Assembly (NCBI GenBank): GCA_038882715.1
Contig: JAVZNR010000007.1
Coordinates: 1 to 64,000 of the forward strand
Direction: 5' to 3'
Source: Candidatus Bathyarchaeia archaeon
Lineage (GTDB): Archaea; Thermoproteota; Bathyarchaeia; Bathyarchaeales; DTEX01
Length of the DNA: 64,000 nucleotides
The notes beneath the pieces are model-generated. The model saw only the letters and a program-made list of their open reading frames with translations, did not search any database and was not told where the DNA came from. Positions 26,725 to 36,184 of the stretch are shown in pieces. Numbering within the stretch: the first letter of the stretch is position 1; each line of letters opens with the position of its first letter. The position numbers and the translations under genes were made by a program.

Positions 26725-27363
26725 ATGCTCCGCAGAAAAAGCGTAGTCCTCGCCTATATCGCCATGTTCTCCAGCTTATCCATAATCTTAACTATAGCAA
26801 GGGCTGAGATTCCTTTTCCTCTACTCCCCTACTTGAAGTTTGATTTCGCCGAAATCCCCGTCATGATGGTTTTCATGCTCGGTGGACCGGTTCCAGCGCT
26901 AATCGCCGAAATTATTCATTGGATTGGGTTAACCCTCAGAAGTGGATGGCTCGGACCATTGATGAAGTTCTTAGCGGTGGTGCCAATGATTATCGGCTTC
27001 TGGATCGGGATTAAGATTGGGCTGAGACTTCTTCGAGGATATGGTGGAGTAAGTTTACCAAAAATCTTCCTTTTCGGAACAATTTTTGGAATAATTTTAA
27101 GGGTTATTGTTTGCACCTTTAATAATATACTGCTTTTCCTCATTATAGCCCCTAACTACCTCCTTTTTGCAGAGACCACGCTTAGAGCTGTAGGCATGAG
27201 CATCACCTCATCGTTTGACGTTTGGATATGGGCTCTCACATTTACCGGAATTTTCAACGCAATCCACGTGCCCCTATCGTCAATTACTTCGCTGCTCATA
27301 TTAAAGGCGGCTTTGAGGAAGATACCGGCTATGGCAGGAAGCATATGGTTCCTGCAACTATAG
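26725..27363 (+). CDS. ECF transporter S component, RibU-like
   Basis: The substrate-binding membrane subunit of an energy-coupling factor vitamin importer, about 212 aa with six helices. The segment PYLKFDFAEIPVMM after helix 1 and SGWLGPLMKFLAV resemble riboflavin-type (RibU) and related S components. The start is ATG 26725, which has GGAGGTGA just upstream; an ATG at 26698 lies ahead of that site. The energising module (EcfA/EcfT) is not in the window, so it is probably shared. Riboflavin as substrate is inference. Confidence 0.8.
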   Translation: MLRRKSVVLAYIAMFSSLSIILTIARAEIPFPLLPYLKFDFAEIPVMMVFMLGGPVPALIAEIIHWIGLTLRSGWLGPLMKFLAVVPMIIGFWIGIKIGLRLLRGYGGVSLPKIFLFGTIFGIILRVIVCTFNNILLFLIIAPNYLLFAETTLRAVGMSITSSFDVWIWALTFTGIFNAIHVPLSSITSLLILKAALRKIPAMAGSIWFLQL

Positions 27364-27798
27364 CCCTGTTGCATTAAAATCAAATAATTCATTAACTGGC
27401 TTTCGCATAATCTCTAAGGCTTTTCGTCTAGCATCCTCCTCAGTACGCATATCCTTCAAATACTCAAGAACTTCCTCCTTAAGTCTCATCTCAAGAACCC
27501 TATCATCTCTAGTAAACTTTATCGATATAAGATTTCCATCCCTAACTTCAATGTTTCTCTTACCCATGGTGCAACCTGTAGCAACTTGAATCCCGTCAAT
27601 AAGACAGGAGTACGGCGGGCTCAGCTTAGTTTCAACAAAAACTCTAGTCCTAAAGCAGTCTTTTCCAAGAACCCCATTAGCATATAATCCCGCCTTTAAC
27701 CCTAACACAAGGAATGGGCCCAGATGACCATGAAACTTTATGGCTTCATTTAAGAGTTCGCTCGTAATTTCATGTTTTTCCTCAGACAATTCTTTCAC
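27358..27798 (-). CDS. FmdE-family protein
   Basis: 146 aa. It matches the FmdE (formylmethanofuran dehydrogenase subunit E-like) domain: FHGHLGPFLVLGLKAG at the N-terminus, SPPYSCLIDGIQVATGCTMGKRN in two adjoining blocks in the middle, and a C-terminal helix. The Cys/His residues probably bind a metal. Stand-alone members occur in many anaerobes without methanogenesis, and no fmd or fwd genes are nearby. It converges on the ECF gene with a 6-bp overlap. Confidence 0.85.
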   Translation of the reverse strand: MKELSEEKHEITSELLNEAIKFHGHLGPFLVLGLKAGLYANGVLGKDCFRTRVFVETKLSPPYSCLIDGIQVATGCTMGKRNIEVRDGNLISIKFTRDDRVLEMRLKEEVLEYLKDMRTEEDARRKALEIMRKPVNELFDFNATGL

Positions 27799-27997
27799 TT
27801 CTCCGTCGACATTAGATCTAGCATGATATTACGATCCTATAGAAAAGTGTTACTTTACTATTTAAATCTTTAAATGCGCATAAGAAGCAGCTTGCTTTTA
27901 CATCAAGCTATAATTAATGTTAATGTTTTCTCCGAACTACCTTTTAACATTATTCCTGAAAATCAACTTGTCCGGCGATTAAAAACCCAAAAAAAGT

Positions 27998-28078
27998 TTA
28001 AACAGAATTTTTTATCGGAGGTCCTCGATCAGTTATCTTATTTTCAATCATCTTTAATACTGCTTTTACTCCAATCAT
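27998..28078 (-). CDS. Tiny ORF (26 aa) with strong ribosome-binding site
   Basis: The minus strand reads ATG at 28078, preceded 8 nt upstream by AAAGGAGG, and encodes 26 residues (MIGVKAVLKMIENKITDRGP and six more) ending in TAA at 27998-28000. A T-rich tract follows (about 27983-27996 read on the minus strand). A BoxA-like TTTATAAG (about 28131-28138) is placed for a transcript starting near 28110. It is divergent from the HTH gene at 28230. It may be a small peptide gene or a leader peptide. I do not recognise it. Confidence 0.4.
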   Translation of the reverse strand: MIGVKAVLKMIENKITDRGPPIKNSV

Positions 28079-28091
28079 AGGCATCGCCTCC

Positions 28092-28174
28092 TTTTTCTCA
28101 TTTTTCAATTTTTATAATTTGAGAAGAAACTTATAAACTTTTCGCATTTTTAAATTTTTCTATAATGAGAAAAA
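28092..28174. promoter_or_regulatory. Divergent promoter region framed by an 11-bp inverted repeat
   Basis: TTTTTCTCATT (28092-28102) and AATGAGAAAAA (28164-28174) are exact reverse complements. They flank TATA-like boxes pointing both ways (about 28131-28138 minus, and AATTTATAAG about 28174-28182 plus). A further TGAGAAGAAA half-site lies between them. The symmetry suggests one regulator, possibly the adjacent HTH protein, controlling both directions. Confidence 0.5.
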
Positions 28175-28229
28175 TTTATAAGCCGCCCTCCTCTAATAAA
28201 ATGAAAACATATTTGCGGGTGAATGGGAG

Positions 28230-28613
28230 ATGGCTAAAGAAAAGTACTCGGTGGTAGTTAAGCCGGAGAGTCGGTTAGTGGAGATCAGGTTTTCTTCACC
28301 TATGAGCTTCGATTTAATGGAGGAAACTTTAAGTCAGATCAAACAATACATTGCTGAGGATTATAGGGTTAGGATAATCGGCTACATGAGCAGAGACTGC
28401 AACTATGTTAGAGCCTTTATGCTAGCTCTCTCGCTATTCGGTAATGAGGACCGAGTTATATTTGAAAACAAAGCGAGATACAGTAAAGCCGAGAGGAGAA
28501 GAAGTAAAGCGCTAGTGAAAGATCTTAAGAGCAAAGGTTACAGTGCAAAAAAGATAGCAGAGGATCTTAACATACCGTTGAAGACGATTTATAGGTGGCT
28601 CGCTGAGCAATAA
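28230..28613 (+). CDS. Small protein with C-terminal resolvase-type helix-turn-helix
   Basis: 127 aa. The N-terminal 85 residues form a mixed alpha/beta domain I do not recognise. The C-terminal 40 (RRRSKALVKDLKSKGYSAKK, then IAEDLNIPLKTIYRWLAE) are a clear HTH of the Hin-recombinase/transposase type. GGGTGA precedes the ATG at 28230. The palindromic region upstream suggests autoregulation. Confidence 0.65.
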   Translation: MAKEKYSVVVKPESRLVEIRFSSPMSFDLMEETLSQIKQYIAEDYRVRIIGYMSRDCNYVRAFMLALSLFGNEDRVIFENKARYSKAERRRSKALVKDLKSKGYSAKKIAEDLNIPLKTIYRWLAEQ

Positions 28614-28683
28614 AGTCAGAGCAAGTATACGCTTTTTGTCTAGCTCTCATGCCATTCCGTAAACATGTATTGTTAGGCTCAAA

Positions 28684-29454
28684 TCAGGTTAGGATTGGGC
28701 CCTGAGCTTCCTTGGGCCTTGACAAATATTTTCGGACTCTTCTAGCGTAATATGAGAGTAGGGCTGCTGCGGATGAAGCCCCCACAATTACTAGGAATGG
28801 TCTTAACGTGGCTTGTAGAGGCAGCCCTATGCTTGTGTCTCTAAGCCACCTTTCTATTAGGAGTGTTTGATATAAGCCCGCCTCTCTCCTAATGTTAAGC
28901 CGGATAAATAGGCCTAGAGTTCTCTCATAAAGAGCCGTATATTCCTCATTTGCGCTCCTATACTCCAGAATCCAGCATTCAACAAGTCTTCCGTTAACAA
29001 TAGTCCATGATAGCCCCTTAACCTGAAGGTTTAGGTTCCATACTGGGACTAGACTGCCAATAAAGATGTTTGTTGGTATCCACCAGCTAGTGTAGGTTCC
29101 ATCTTGATACATGCGGCTTTTGGGGTCTACGAAGAATAGCTGTATGTTTGATCCATTAAGCACGAAGGATTCAGACCCGTTTGCGGAAAAATATATTTGC
29201 CTAAAAGTGCGGTTTAGCTCTACAATTAAAATGCCGTCTCTTTCACCTACAACTGAGTAGTTTAGCTCCTCATCGGCTTCATACCATGTTTTACCGTTAG
29301 AGGTCAGTTTCTCCCTGTAATAATAGCTCCATCTAGCGCCCGTGGATATGGGGGGTGGGTCGTAGGTTGGGAGAAAATATAGGGTTAAGGATATCGCTGA
29401 GATGAGAAGTAAAGCGACTCGGGTGGCCTTCGATTTCGACAACAATGTTATCAA
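28684..29454 (-). CDS. Hypothetical extracytoplasmic protein with two terminal membrane helices
   Basis: 256 aa. An N-terminal hydrophobic helix (about residues 12-30, VALLLISAISLTLYFLP) is followed by a beta-rich domain with several N-x-S/T sequons, then a C-terminal helix (about 220-240) and a short basic tail. The topology suggests an extracellular domain held by two anchors. I do not recognise the family. It is divergent from the ADP-ribosylglycohydrolase gene. Confidence 0.6.
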   Translation of the reverse strand: MITLLSKSKATRVALLLISAISLTLYFLPTYDPPPISTGARWSYYYREKLTSNGKTWYEADEELNYSVVGERDGILIVELNRTFRQIYFSANGSESFVLNGSNIQLFFVDPKSRMYQDGTYTSWWIPTNIFIGSLVPVWNLNLQVKGLSWTIVNGRLVECWILEYRSANEEYTALYERTLGLFIRLNIRREAGLYQTLLIERWLRDTSIGLPLQATLRPFLVIVGASSAAALLSYYARRVRKYLSRPKEAQGPILT

Positions 29455-29558
29455 TAAGTAAAATGATTCTTCAAGTATTTATGCTGTGCCGTTTCCCCGC
29501 TCCACATTAAGTTAAACAATATATTGGTTTTGATAACATTATTTTCTAGGGGGTCTAC

Positions 29559-31469
29559 ATGAGGTTACGGATTAGTAGGAAAACCTACTGGGATAAAGTT
29601 TACGGCTGCTGGCTGGGTAAGAACGCTGGCGGAACAGTTGGGGGGCCTCTAGAAGCCCTTTATGGGCGGGAGGAGATGTTCGATGTTTGGTGGTATCCTA
29701 AGCTTGTTGAGGGCGGAGTACCTAATGATGACTTGGAGATTCAGCTTGTCTGGCTTCAGGCGCTCAGAGACCGCGGGGTTAACTTGACTGCGCGAGAGTT
29801 GGCTGAATATTGGCTTGACTGCATAATCTACAATTATGATGAGTACGGCTTACATAAGATGAACTTGAAGCTTGGTTTGCAGCCTCCTGTTTCAGGCTGG
29901 TATAATAATTGGTTTAAGAATTGCATGGGCAGCCCGATAAGGTCGGAGATATGGGCTTGCATAGCGCCGGGAGCGCCTAACATAGCCGCTAGATATGCGT
30001 ATCAAGATGCTATATGTGATCATGCTGGAGGTGAATCAGTTTACGGCGAAGTATTTAACGCTGTTGTTGAATCGGCGGCCTTTATTATAAGCGACCGGGT
30101 TAAGCTGGTGAATATGGGTTTAGCGGCCATTCCTGAAGACTCCCTGACTCATAAAGCCGTAAGAACGGCGCTAGAAGCCTACTTAAACGGATTAGACTGG
30201 AAGGAGGCGCGCGAGAAAGTTAAAGGAGCAGTTTACAGCCCCATAGCCCAATACTCTCCCATAAACTTAGGCTTCCAAACAATCGGCTTGCTTTATGGGG
30301 AGGATTTCGGGGACGCTATTTGTAAGGCTGTGAATTGCGGGTGGGATACTGACTGCACCGGGGCAACTGTGGGCGCAATATGGGGAATAATTTGCGGCGG
30401 AAGCGATCTTCCTGAAAAATGGGTTAAACCTTTGGGCGATAGAGTTGTGGTTAGCGAGGGGATAAAAAATATACATGTTCCAAGAACACTCGGAGAGCTA
30501 ACGGACGAAGTATGCGGCATAGGCGAAAAGATCTTATCCAGCTTTAACGCTCCAATTGAAGTTTCCGAAACTGATGACTTTGCAAACGCGGAGAGGGTTC
30601 TCAACCCCTTAATCGATGAGATTAAAAACCTTTGGGATCTGCCGCCTAACACTATTGACTATGATTTGGTGAGCGTAAAGGCTTCAGTAACATACGTAGA
30701 TAGACCAGCCGTTCTTCCCTATGAAAAAAGCTGTTTCCTAGTGACCGTTAAAAACATGATGTTAACGCCGGTATCTGGCAGCATGGAGGTTTATACACCG
30801 AGAGGATGGATTTTGGAGCCGAATACTCCACAGCAAATAACGCTGAAGGCAAAAGAGCAAGCGTCCTTCAAGTTTTCGGTTACTGCCCCAGCAGCCCACA
30901 TAAACCCCTCAAATGAATGCATAGTTAAAATAGTGTTAGAGAATAGGCCGAGGCTTATGTGCATCCCGGTGGTCTTTACCGGAGGCTTCCGTTGGCTTGT
31001 CTCCGAGGTCTTTCGCGAACCCCTATCCCTAGAGGCGTGTTTCCCGCCTGAAAAGGATTTAAACCTCTACGAGGTCGGCGAAGGATGGAAGGCGGTTTCA
31101 TGGCCTGAAAACTCGCTTGAGGTTGAGGGCTTCTTCATGGGGAAGCCTGGAATAATATATCTGAGACATTTTATTTATTCGCCAAACGATAGAAGGGTAG
31201 TGATCGGTGTGCCGAACAATAGCCGAATGAGACTTTGGCTTAACGGCAAGATGATTCATGAGACAGTTAAACCAGTTCCCTTAAGGCCGAATTATGGCGG
31301 CGATGGCTCAAACTACACGGCGGCAGACCTTAAAAGCGGCTGGAATCACATTATGATTAAGCTTCTGCGCGGCGAACAGCCTTTAAAGGCCCATTTCACC
31401 ATAGCTGACAGCAAGTGGCATAGTGGATTAGCTGATTTGGTTCGCTGCAAGCTTCCATGGGAATCCTAA
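29559..31469 (+). CDS. ADP-ribosylglycohydrolase-family protein with C-terminal beta-sandwich extension
   Basis: 636 aa. Residues 1-320 are an ADP-ribosylglycohydrolase (ARH/DraG, crystallin-J1) fold: YGCWLGKNAGGTVGGPLEAL at the N-terminus, the metal-site motif PNDDLEIQLVWLQAL, and WDTDCTGATVGAI. The other 300 residues are beta-rich, with an Ig-like stretch (about 365-470) and a jelly-roll-like end (RRVVIGVPNNSRMRLWLNG) as in sugar-active enzymes. The pairing suggests action on a glycoside or nucleoside sugar rather than protein de-ADP-ribosylation; this is inference. The start is ATG 29559. Confidence 0.75.
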   Translation: MRLRISRKTYWDKVYGCWLGKNAGGTVGGPLEALYGREEMFDVWWYPKLVEGGVPNDDLEIQLVWLQALRDRGVNLTARELAEYWLDCIIYNYDEYGLHKMNLKLGLQPPVSGWYNNWFKNCMGSPIRSEIWACIAPGAPNIAARYAYQDAICDHAGGESVYGEVFNAVVESAAFIISDRVKLVNMGLAAIPEDSLTHKAVRTALEAYLNGLDWKEAREKVKGAVYSPIAQYSPINLGFQTIGLLYGEDFGDAICKAVNCGWDTDCTGATVGAIWGIICGGSDLPEKWVKPLGDRVVVSEGIKNIHVPRTLGELTDEVCGIGEKILSSFNAPIEVSETDDFANAERVLNPLIDEIKNLWDLPPNTIDYDLVSVKASVTYVDRPAVLPYEKSCFLVTVKNMMLTPVSGSMEVYTPRGWILEPNTPQQITLKAKEQASFKFSVTAPAAHINPSNECIVKIVLENRPRLMCIPVVFTGGFRWLVSEVFREPLSLEACFPPEKDLNLYEVGEGWKAVSWPENSLEVEGFFMGKPGIIYLRHFIYSPNDRRVVIGVPNNSRMRLWLNGKMIHETVKPVPLRPNYGGDGSNYTAADLKSGWNHIMIKLLRGEQPLKAHFTIADSKWHSGLADLVRCKLPWES

Positions 31470-31527
31470 TTATCTTGGTCTCAAGCGGTAGAATGATAAA
31501 ACTATTTTTCCGGTAAATTTATTTCGG

Positions 31528-31875
31528 ATGATCGCTAGTTTTCAATTTATGGCGCAAACAACAATCTTGGAAAAGCTTAAGGAAGAGCTCCGAAAGATTG
31601 AGGGTATGCTGACGGCTTTAGAGTCGGAGAAAAGGAAGATTGATGAAGAATATTCTGCGGCTCTAAGCGAGGAAAACAGAATATTCGAGGAGATGCGGCG
31701 TTGCAGAGACCAGTACAGATACCATCAGCTTGAAATGAGGCTTAACGCTGTCTCTAGACGTAGAAAAGAGATTGAATCAAAAAGAGACGAGATAGAGAGG
31801 AAGATAAAAGGGTATAGCGAAGAGAAAGCGAAATTGCAGATGAGAATAGAGTACTTAAAACCTAAAACCCAATAA
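31528..31875 (+). CDS. Small coiled-coil protein
   Basis: 115 aa (or 108 from ATG 31549), almost entirely charged coiled coil in two arms (about 10-60 and 70-108) with an RYHQLEMRLNAVSRRRKEI turn. No enzymatic motif. The family is not recognised. It may be a structural or scaffold protein. Confidence 0.55.
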   Translation: MIASFQFMAQTTILEKLKEELRKIEGMLTALESEKRKIDEEYSAALSEENRIFEEMRRCRDQYRYHQLEMRLNAVSRRRKEIESKRDEIERKIKGYSEEKAKLQMRIEYLKPKTQ

Positions 31876-31962
31876 TTTTCCCTAGGAAAAATGATGCAAG
31901 GCAGCATCGTAGAATCATTAAATTCTATAAACAAGCTAAGTTTGCTTCGCTAGATTATACTA

Positions 31963-32637
31963 TCATTGGATTACTGTTCCGACGCTCACACCGCTGATAG
32001 CCAACAATATGTTTTCCGGCTTAAAACCATTAACAACAATAGTTTTTATGCGTTTCTCCCTCAATATGCGGACGGCTTCCGGATCAATTATCTGATGTAT
32101 GCCAGCTTGATGCTTAGATTCGGTCAATATTTTCTCCAGCTCATCAAAGCTCACCTCGTCCAGTTTCTTGGCATCCGCGTATTTTCGCGGGTCTCGCGTA
32201 TATACGCCTTCTTGGTCGGTCGCTTTAACAATGAGGTTTGCCCCAACCTCTGAAGCTAGCAGAGCGGCCACGGTGTCCGTCGTCATGCCCGGCTTGATGC
32301 CGCCCATAACAGTTATCCCCCTCTCACCCAAAACTTTCGCAGCTTCCTCAACTGTTTCAGGCACTCTCCTCCACGAGTACCCACCAATCTTCATAGCTAA
32401 TGCCTGAGCAAAGAGCCTTGAAACCGATATCGCCAGCTCATCCTGCTCTTGCTCAGACAAACCTAACTCGCGCCCCAAGCTTATGAACTCCCGAGCCAAT
32501 TTGCCCCCACCAATAACGGCGGCAACCTCGTGCCCTTTTCTCCTTAGCTCCACTATTAGCTCAGCATACCTGCGGATTAGCTCTGGGTTTGGCGGCGAAG
32601 CCGCAACCGAACCACCAATCCTTATAATTATCCTCAT
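31963..32637 (-). CDS. pyrH: Uridylate kinase (UMP kinase), archaeal type
   Basis: Phosphorylates UMP to UDP in pyrimidine synthesis. A 224-aa amino-acid-kinase fold of the short archaeal type. The phosphate-binding IRIGGSV at the N-terminus, AAVIGGGKLAREF, GGIKPGMTTDTVAALLA and the ATP-side KATDQEGVYTRDPRK are visible. The start is ATG 32637. Single gene. Confidence 0.93.
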   Translation of the reverse strand: MRIIIRIGGSVAASPPNPELIRRYAELIVELRRKGHEVAAVIGGGKLAREFISLGRELGLSEQEQDELAISVSRLFAQALAMKIGGYSWRRVPETVEEAAKVLGERGITVMGGIKPGMTTDTVAALLASEVGANLIVKATDQEGVYTRDPRKYADAKKLDEVSFDELEKILTESKHQAGIHQIIDPEAVRILREKRIKTIVVNGFKPENILLAISGVSVGTVIQ

Positions 32638-32809
32638 TACCCAGCCACCGCCACTAGAGACTTAAGGAGATCCCACATTATTTAAAATAGCATTATTAGA
32701 TAAACATTGGCCTTTGTTTATGGATTTAAACATCCTGCGATAGTAAAGCTAACACTATATGTGAGTAATACATAATTATTTTCTCGCATAAACGCTTGAG
32801 GTTACAGCG

Positions 32810-33649
32810 ATGTTAGAGCTTGTTTTTCTTGGGAGTGGAGGCGGACGTTTTGCGACAATAACTCAGAAGAGGAGAACTGGAGGAATAAGGGTTATTTCAG
32901 AGCAGGGCAACGTCAATATACATATTGATCCAGGCCCTGGTGCACTCGTCTACTCGCTGGAAATGGGTTTAGATCCGCAGAAAATTAGAGCTATATTTGT
33001 CTCGCACTCGCATCTCGATCATGCGAATGATGCTGAGCCGCTTATAGAGGCCATGAGTGAGGGGACCATTAAGAAGCGCGGTGTTCTAGTGGCCGCCCGC
33101 AGCGTCTTAAAGGGTAATGAGGTCTGCGAGAACTCCATATCGAGGTATCATCAAGCTATGCCTGAAAGGGTTATAGAGGCCGTGGTTGGCGAATCATTTG
33201 AGGTCAGCGGGATAAATGTTACTGTATGTAAAGCTGTCCACTCTGATCCTGACACGGTCGGTTTTCGCTTTGAAGTTAAGGGGTTCGGCGGCTTCGCTTA
33301 TATGCCCGACTCAGAATACTTTAGCGACGTATCAAAGTTTTACAGCGGGTTGAGGCTGCTTATACTTTCCGTCTTAAGGCCGACCGGTCAACCTTGGGAG
33401 GGGCATATGACAACCGATGACGCCATAAAAATAGTTGAGGAGACCCGTCCGGAAATGGCTTTAATAACTCATTTCGGGATGCAAATGATACTTAAGGGGC
33501 CTGAAAAAGAAGCTGAGCTAATGGAGAAGAGGACTGGTGTGCCGACTAGGGCAGCCTTCGACGGGATGAGAGTAGTCTTGGGAAAAGAGATAATTTTAAG
33601 CGGGAAATCTAGAAAAGGAAGAGATTTAAGCAGCTTTCTGCAGCCCTAA
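32810..33649 (+). CDS. Metallo-beta-lactamase-fold hydrolase (RNase Z/PhnP-like)
   Basis: 279 aa. The MBL metal motif is SHSHLDHAND near residue 65, with later ligands in KAVHSDPDTVGF and MPDSEYF, and a terminal THFGMQM. Overall it resembles the RNase Z/PhnP side of the superfamily rather than lactamases. The substrate may be RNA or a cyclic phosphate; it cannot be assigned. It converges on valS with a 4-bp overlap. Confidence 0.75.
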   Translation: MLELVFLGSGGGRFATITQKRRTGGIRVISEQGNVNIHIDPGPGALVYSLEMGLDPQKIRAIFVSHSHLDHANDAEPLIEAMSEGTIKKRGVLVAARSVLKGNEVCENSISRYHQAMPERVIEAVVGESFEVSGINVTVCKAVHSDPDTVGFRFEVKGFGGFAYMPDSEYFSDVSKFYSGLRLLILSVLRPTGQPWEGHMTTDDAIKIVEETRPEMALITHFGMQMILKGPEKEAELMEKRTGVPTRAAFDGMRVVLGKEIILSGKSRKGRDLSSFLQP

Positions 33650-36105
33650 GCTTTCACTATAAAGACTTCCTCAGAGATTTTTTCAGCCGCCTCGGTTTCC
33701 GGCTTACCGAATATTAAGGCTCCAATTTTATGCATGGCTTTCAAGTCTTCTTCAAATGGCTTTAGGTCGGCTGGCGCGTAGACTATACCGTTAATCTCTT
33801 GGTTTAAAGCAATATTATTTTTCTTCTTGTATTGCCATATTGCGTTATTGAAGTCCATGAATTTAGGCAGCAGGGCGAGGATGCTGTCCTTCCATTCATC
33901 TCTTTCTTCTGGGAAACATTGGACATGTATGCTCCTATTTGAGTATAGTTCGAGCCAGATAGCCTCCGTTATAAATGGACATATTGGCGCCAGAAGCTTA
34001 AGAATCGTCTCCAAGCATTTGTGGAGCGTGTACCATGCGCCGCGCTGAAGCCTTGGGTTAAAAAGGCGGTCTCGATTATAAGCCCTAGACTTAACAGCCT
34101 CAATGTAGTGATCCGCAAAAATATTCCATGTGAATGTCCTTATCGCGGTGCCAGCTTGGAAGGCGTTCATATCCTCGTATCCCTTTCGGCACTCAGATAT
34201 AAGTTCATTTAGCCTAGCCAAAATCATTCTGTCAAGCGGCGCAAGATCGTAGTCTTCGCTTACCTGTGGGAAGGACGATATGAATCTGGCAATATTCCAT
34301 AGCTTCGTAAGAAACTTTGAGGTTCCGCGTATTCGCTCAAAGGAGCATCTTATGTCACCCTTAGTTATGTTTCCCTCAAGCGCAGTCCATATTCTAAAGG
34401 CTTCGCTGCCAAACATCCTTATAACATCTTGCGGGTCAATAACGTTTCCAGCGCTCTTACTCATCTTTCTACCCTGCTCATCAACCACATGCATATGTAT
34501 CCAAACGTTTCTGAAGGGCTCTTTCCCAAAGAGTAGAAAAGACTTTAAGACAGCGAAGTAGAGCCAATTTCTAACAATCTCCTTCCCCTGCGGTCTAAGC
34601 GAGCATGGAAAGTTTCTATTAAAGAACTCTTTATTCCACAGGTAGCCGAGTATGTAGACTTCTGAGGTTGCTGAGTCAAACCACGTGTCAAATGTCCGTT
34701 CTTCGCCGTGGAACTCTCTCCCACCGCACTTTGGACATTTATCTATTGGCGGCGGCTCTCTCCAAGGCTGATAGTATCTTCCGGGTTCAGGCACATAGGT
34801 GTAGCCGCAGCTCTTACAGTACCATAAAGGTATCTCGGTCCCATAATATCTCCGCCTAGATATGACCCAGTCTATATCGATGGAGTTGACCCAGTCGATA
34901 AGTATCTGCTTACTTTCCGGCGCGAAGAAACGCATTTGATGGGCGAGCTTAAATATCTCATCCTTAAACTCAACCTGCTTTAAATAGAGCTCCCTCATTT
35001 GGACGAACTCGATGGGGTTCTTTGACCTCCAGCAGACAGGTCTACGCTGAATAATCTTCTCCTGCTTGACGAGTAAGCCCTCAGCCTTAAGATCCTCTAC
35101 TATACGCTTTCTTGCCTCCTCAACCTTTAAGCCAGCATACTTACCAGCGTTCTCGTTCATCTCACCCTTTTCGTTTATGGCGAATATAGGTTTAAGGTCT
35201 AGTTCTCTAAGTATTCTAACGTCGCTGTAGTCGCCGAAACTGCATATCATGACTAGGCCTGAGCCGAACTCCGGCTTAGCGTATGGATGCGGAATAATCT
35301 CGACAACATGTCCATATATTGGGACAATAGCATGTTTCCCCTTAAGATGCTGGTAGCGTTCATCAGAAGGATTGAAGAGGATTATGCGGCATGAACATAG
35401 CAGTTCTGGTCTAGTCGTAGCTATCAGTATTTCTTCGTTGGTCTCCTGAACCCTAAATTTTATGTAGTTTAATAGGGCTTCCTCCTCCTCGTATTCTACT
35501 TCAGCGTCAGATATCGTTGTGCGGCAAACCGGGCAGTAGTTTGTGGCCTTCTCATCCTCATAGATTAAACCTCTCTTCCAGAACTCTATGAACGTTTCCT
35601 GCGTTAAGCGCCTATATTCTGGATCGTCAGTTTCATATCTGCCCCCAACCCTATACTCAAGATCCCATGAGTTGCAGCTTAAACCTAGGCGCTTAAATGT
35701 TTCTAGCGAAGTCTCGCCGCTCTCTTGGAGTAGCTGCTTACATTTCGCGATGAATTCTTCTCTAGGGGTTTCGTGCATAACTATGCCGAAGGTTTTCTCG
35801 GCTTGAACCTCTATTGGCAGACCGTTTTTATCTAAGCCTATTGGAAAGAGCACATTGTATCCCGTCATACGCTTGTACCGCGCAAATATATCCATCCAGA
35901 CGTACGTGTATGCTTGCCCTATGTGAACCGGAGTATTCACATATGGGGGTGGGGTGTCAATGCTAAAAACCTCTTTATGAGAGGTCTCATCAAACCTGTA
36001 TATCCCGTCCTCCTGCCACTTCCTAAACAAAATAGCCTCTTTAGCCGGATCCCAAGTCTTATCCTTTATTCTAGGTTTAAACTCTATATTCTCCTCTCCA
36101 CTCAT
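33646..36105 (-). CDS. valS: Valyl-tRNA synthetase
   Basis: A class I synthetase charging tRNA-Val, 819 aa. TPPPYVNTPVHIGQAYTY carries the HIGH-type motif (HIGQ), followed by FPIGLDKNGLPIEV, which matches the ValRS subgroup with KNGLP in place of the common HGLP. The editing domain is in the middle, and the KMSKSAGNVIDP signature lies near residue 547. Zinc-ribbon cysteines are present (CPVC; CKSCGYTY...CPKCGG). The anticodon-binding C-terminus is compact. The alternative IleRS or LeuRS calls fit less well. The start is ATG 36105. Confidence 0.88.
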   Translation of the reverse strand: MSGEENIEFKPRIKDKTWDPAKEAILFRKWQEDGIYRFDETSHKEVFSIDTPPPYVNTPVHIGQAYTYVWMDIFARYKRMTGYNVLFPIGLDKNGLPIEVQAEKTFGIVMHETPREEFIAKCKQLLQESGETSLETFKRLGLSCNSWDLEYRVGGRYETDDPEYRRLTQETFIEFWKRGLIYEDEKATNYCPVCRTTISDAEVEYEEEEALLNYIKFRVQETNEEILIATTRPELLCSCRIILFNPSDERYQHLKGKHAIVPIYGHVVEIIPHPYAKPEFGSGLVMICSFGDYSDVRILRELDLKPIFAINEKGEMNENAGKYAGLKVEEARKRIVEDLKAEGLLVKQEKIIQRRPVCWRSKNPIEFVQMRELYLKQVEFKDEIFKLAHQMRFFAPESKQILIDWVNSIDIDWVISRRRYYGTEIPLWYCKSCGYTYVPEPGRYYQPWREPPPIDKCPKCGGREFHGEERTFDTWFDSATSEVYILGYLWNKEFFNRNFPCSLRPQGKEIVRNWLYFAVLKSFLLFGKEPFRNVWIHMHVVDEQGRKMSKSAGNVIDPQDVIRMFGSEAFRIWTALEGNITKGDIRCSFERIRGTSKFLTKLWNIARFISSFPQVSEDYDLAPLDRMILARLNELISECRKGYEDMNAFQAGTAIRTFTWNIFADHYIEAVKSRAYNRDRLFNPRLQRGAWYTLHKCLETILKLLAPICPFITEAIWLELYSNRSIHVQCFPEERDEWKDSILALLPKFMDFNNAIWQYKKKNNIALNQEINGIVYAPADLKPFEEDLKAMHKIGALIFGKPETEAAEKISEEVFIVKA

Positions 36106-36184
36106 AAAAACATCACCGCATTAAACTCCTTCATGATAAAACCATCTTTAAAATATGTTTTCAGATCATTGGCGTTTGTTTTGG

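Larger units (their letters stand above)
27799..28229. other. 430-bp intergenic region with a tiny ORF and divergent promoters
   Basis: The right half holds the divergent promoter and operator region described separately and a 26-codon ORF on the minus strand. The left half (27799-27990) is AT-rich without a convincing gene; a 68-codon plus-strand frame there looks like chance. Confidence 0.4.

Noticed and set aside
27874-28080. 68-codon plus-strand ORF
   Set aside because: No ribosome-binding site and low-complexity composition. The opposite strand holds a small ORF with a strong site.
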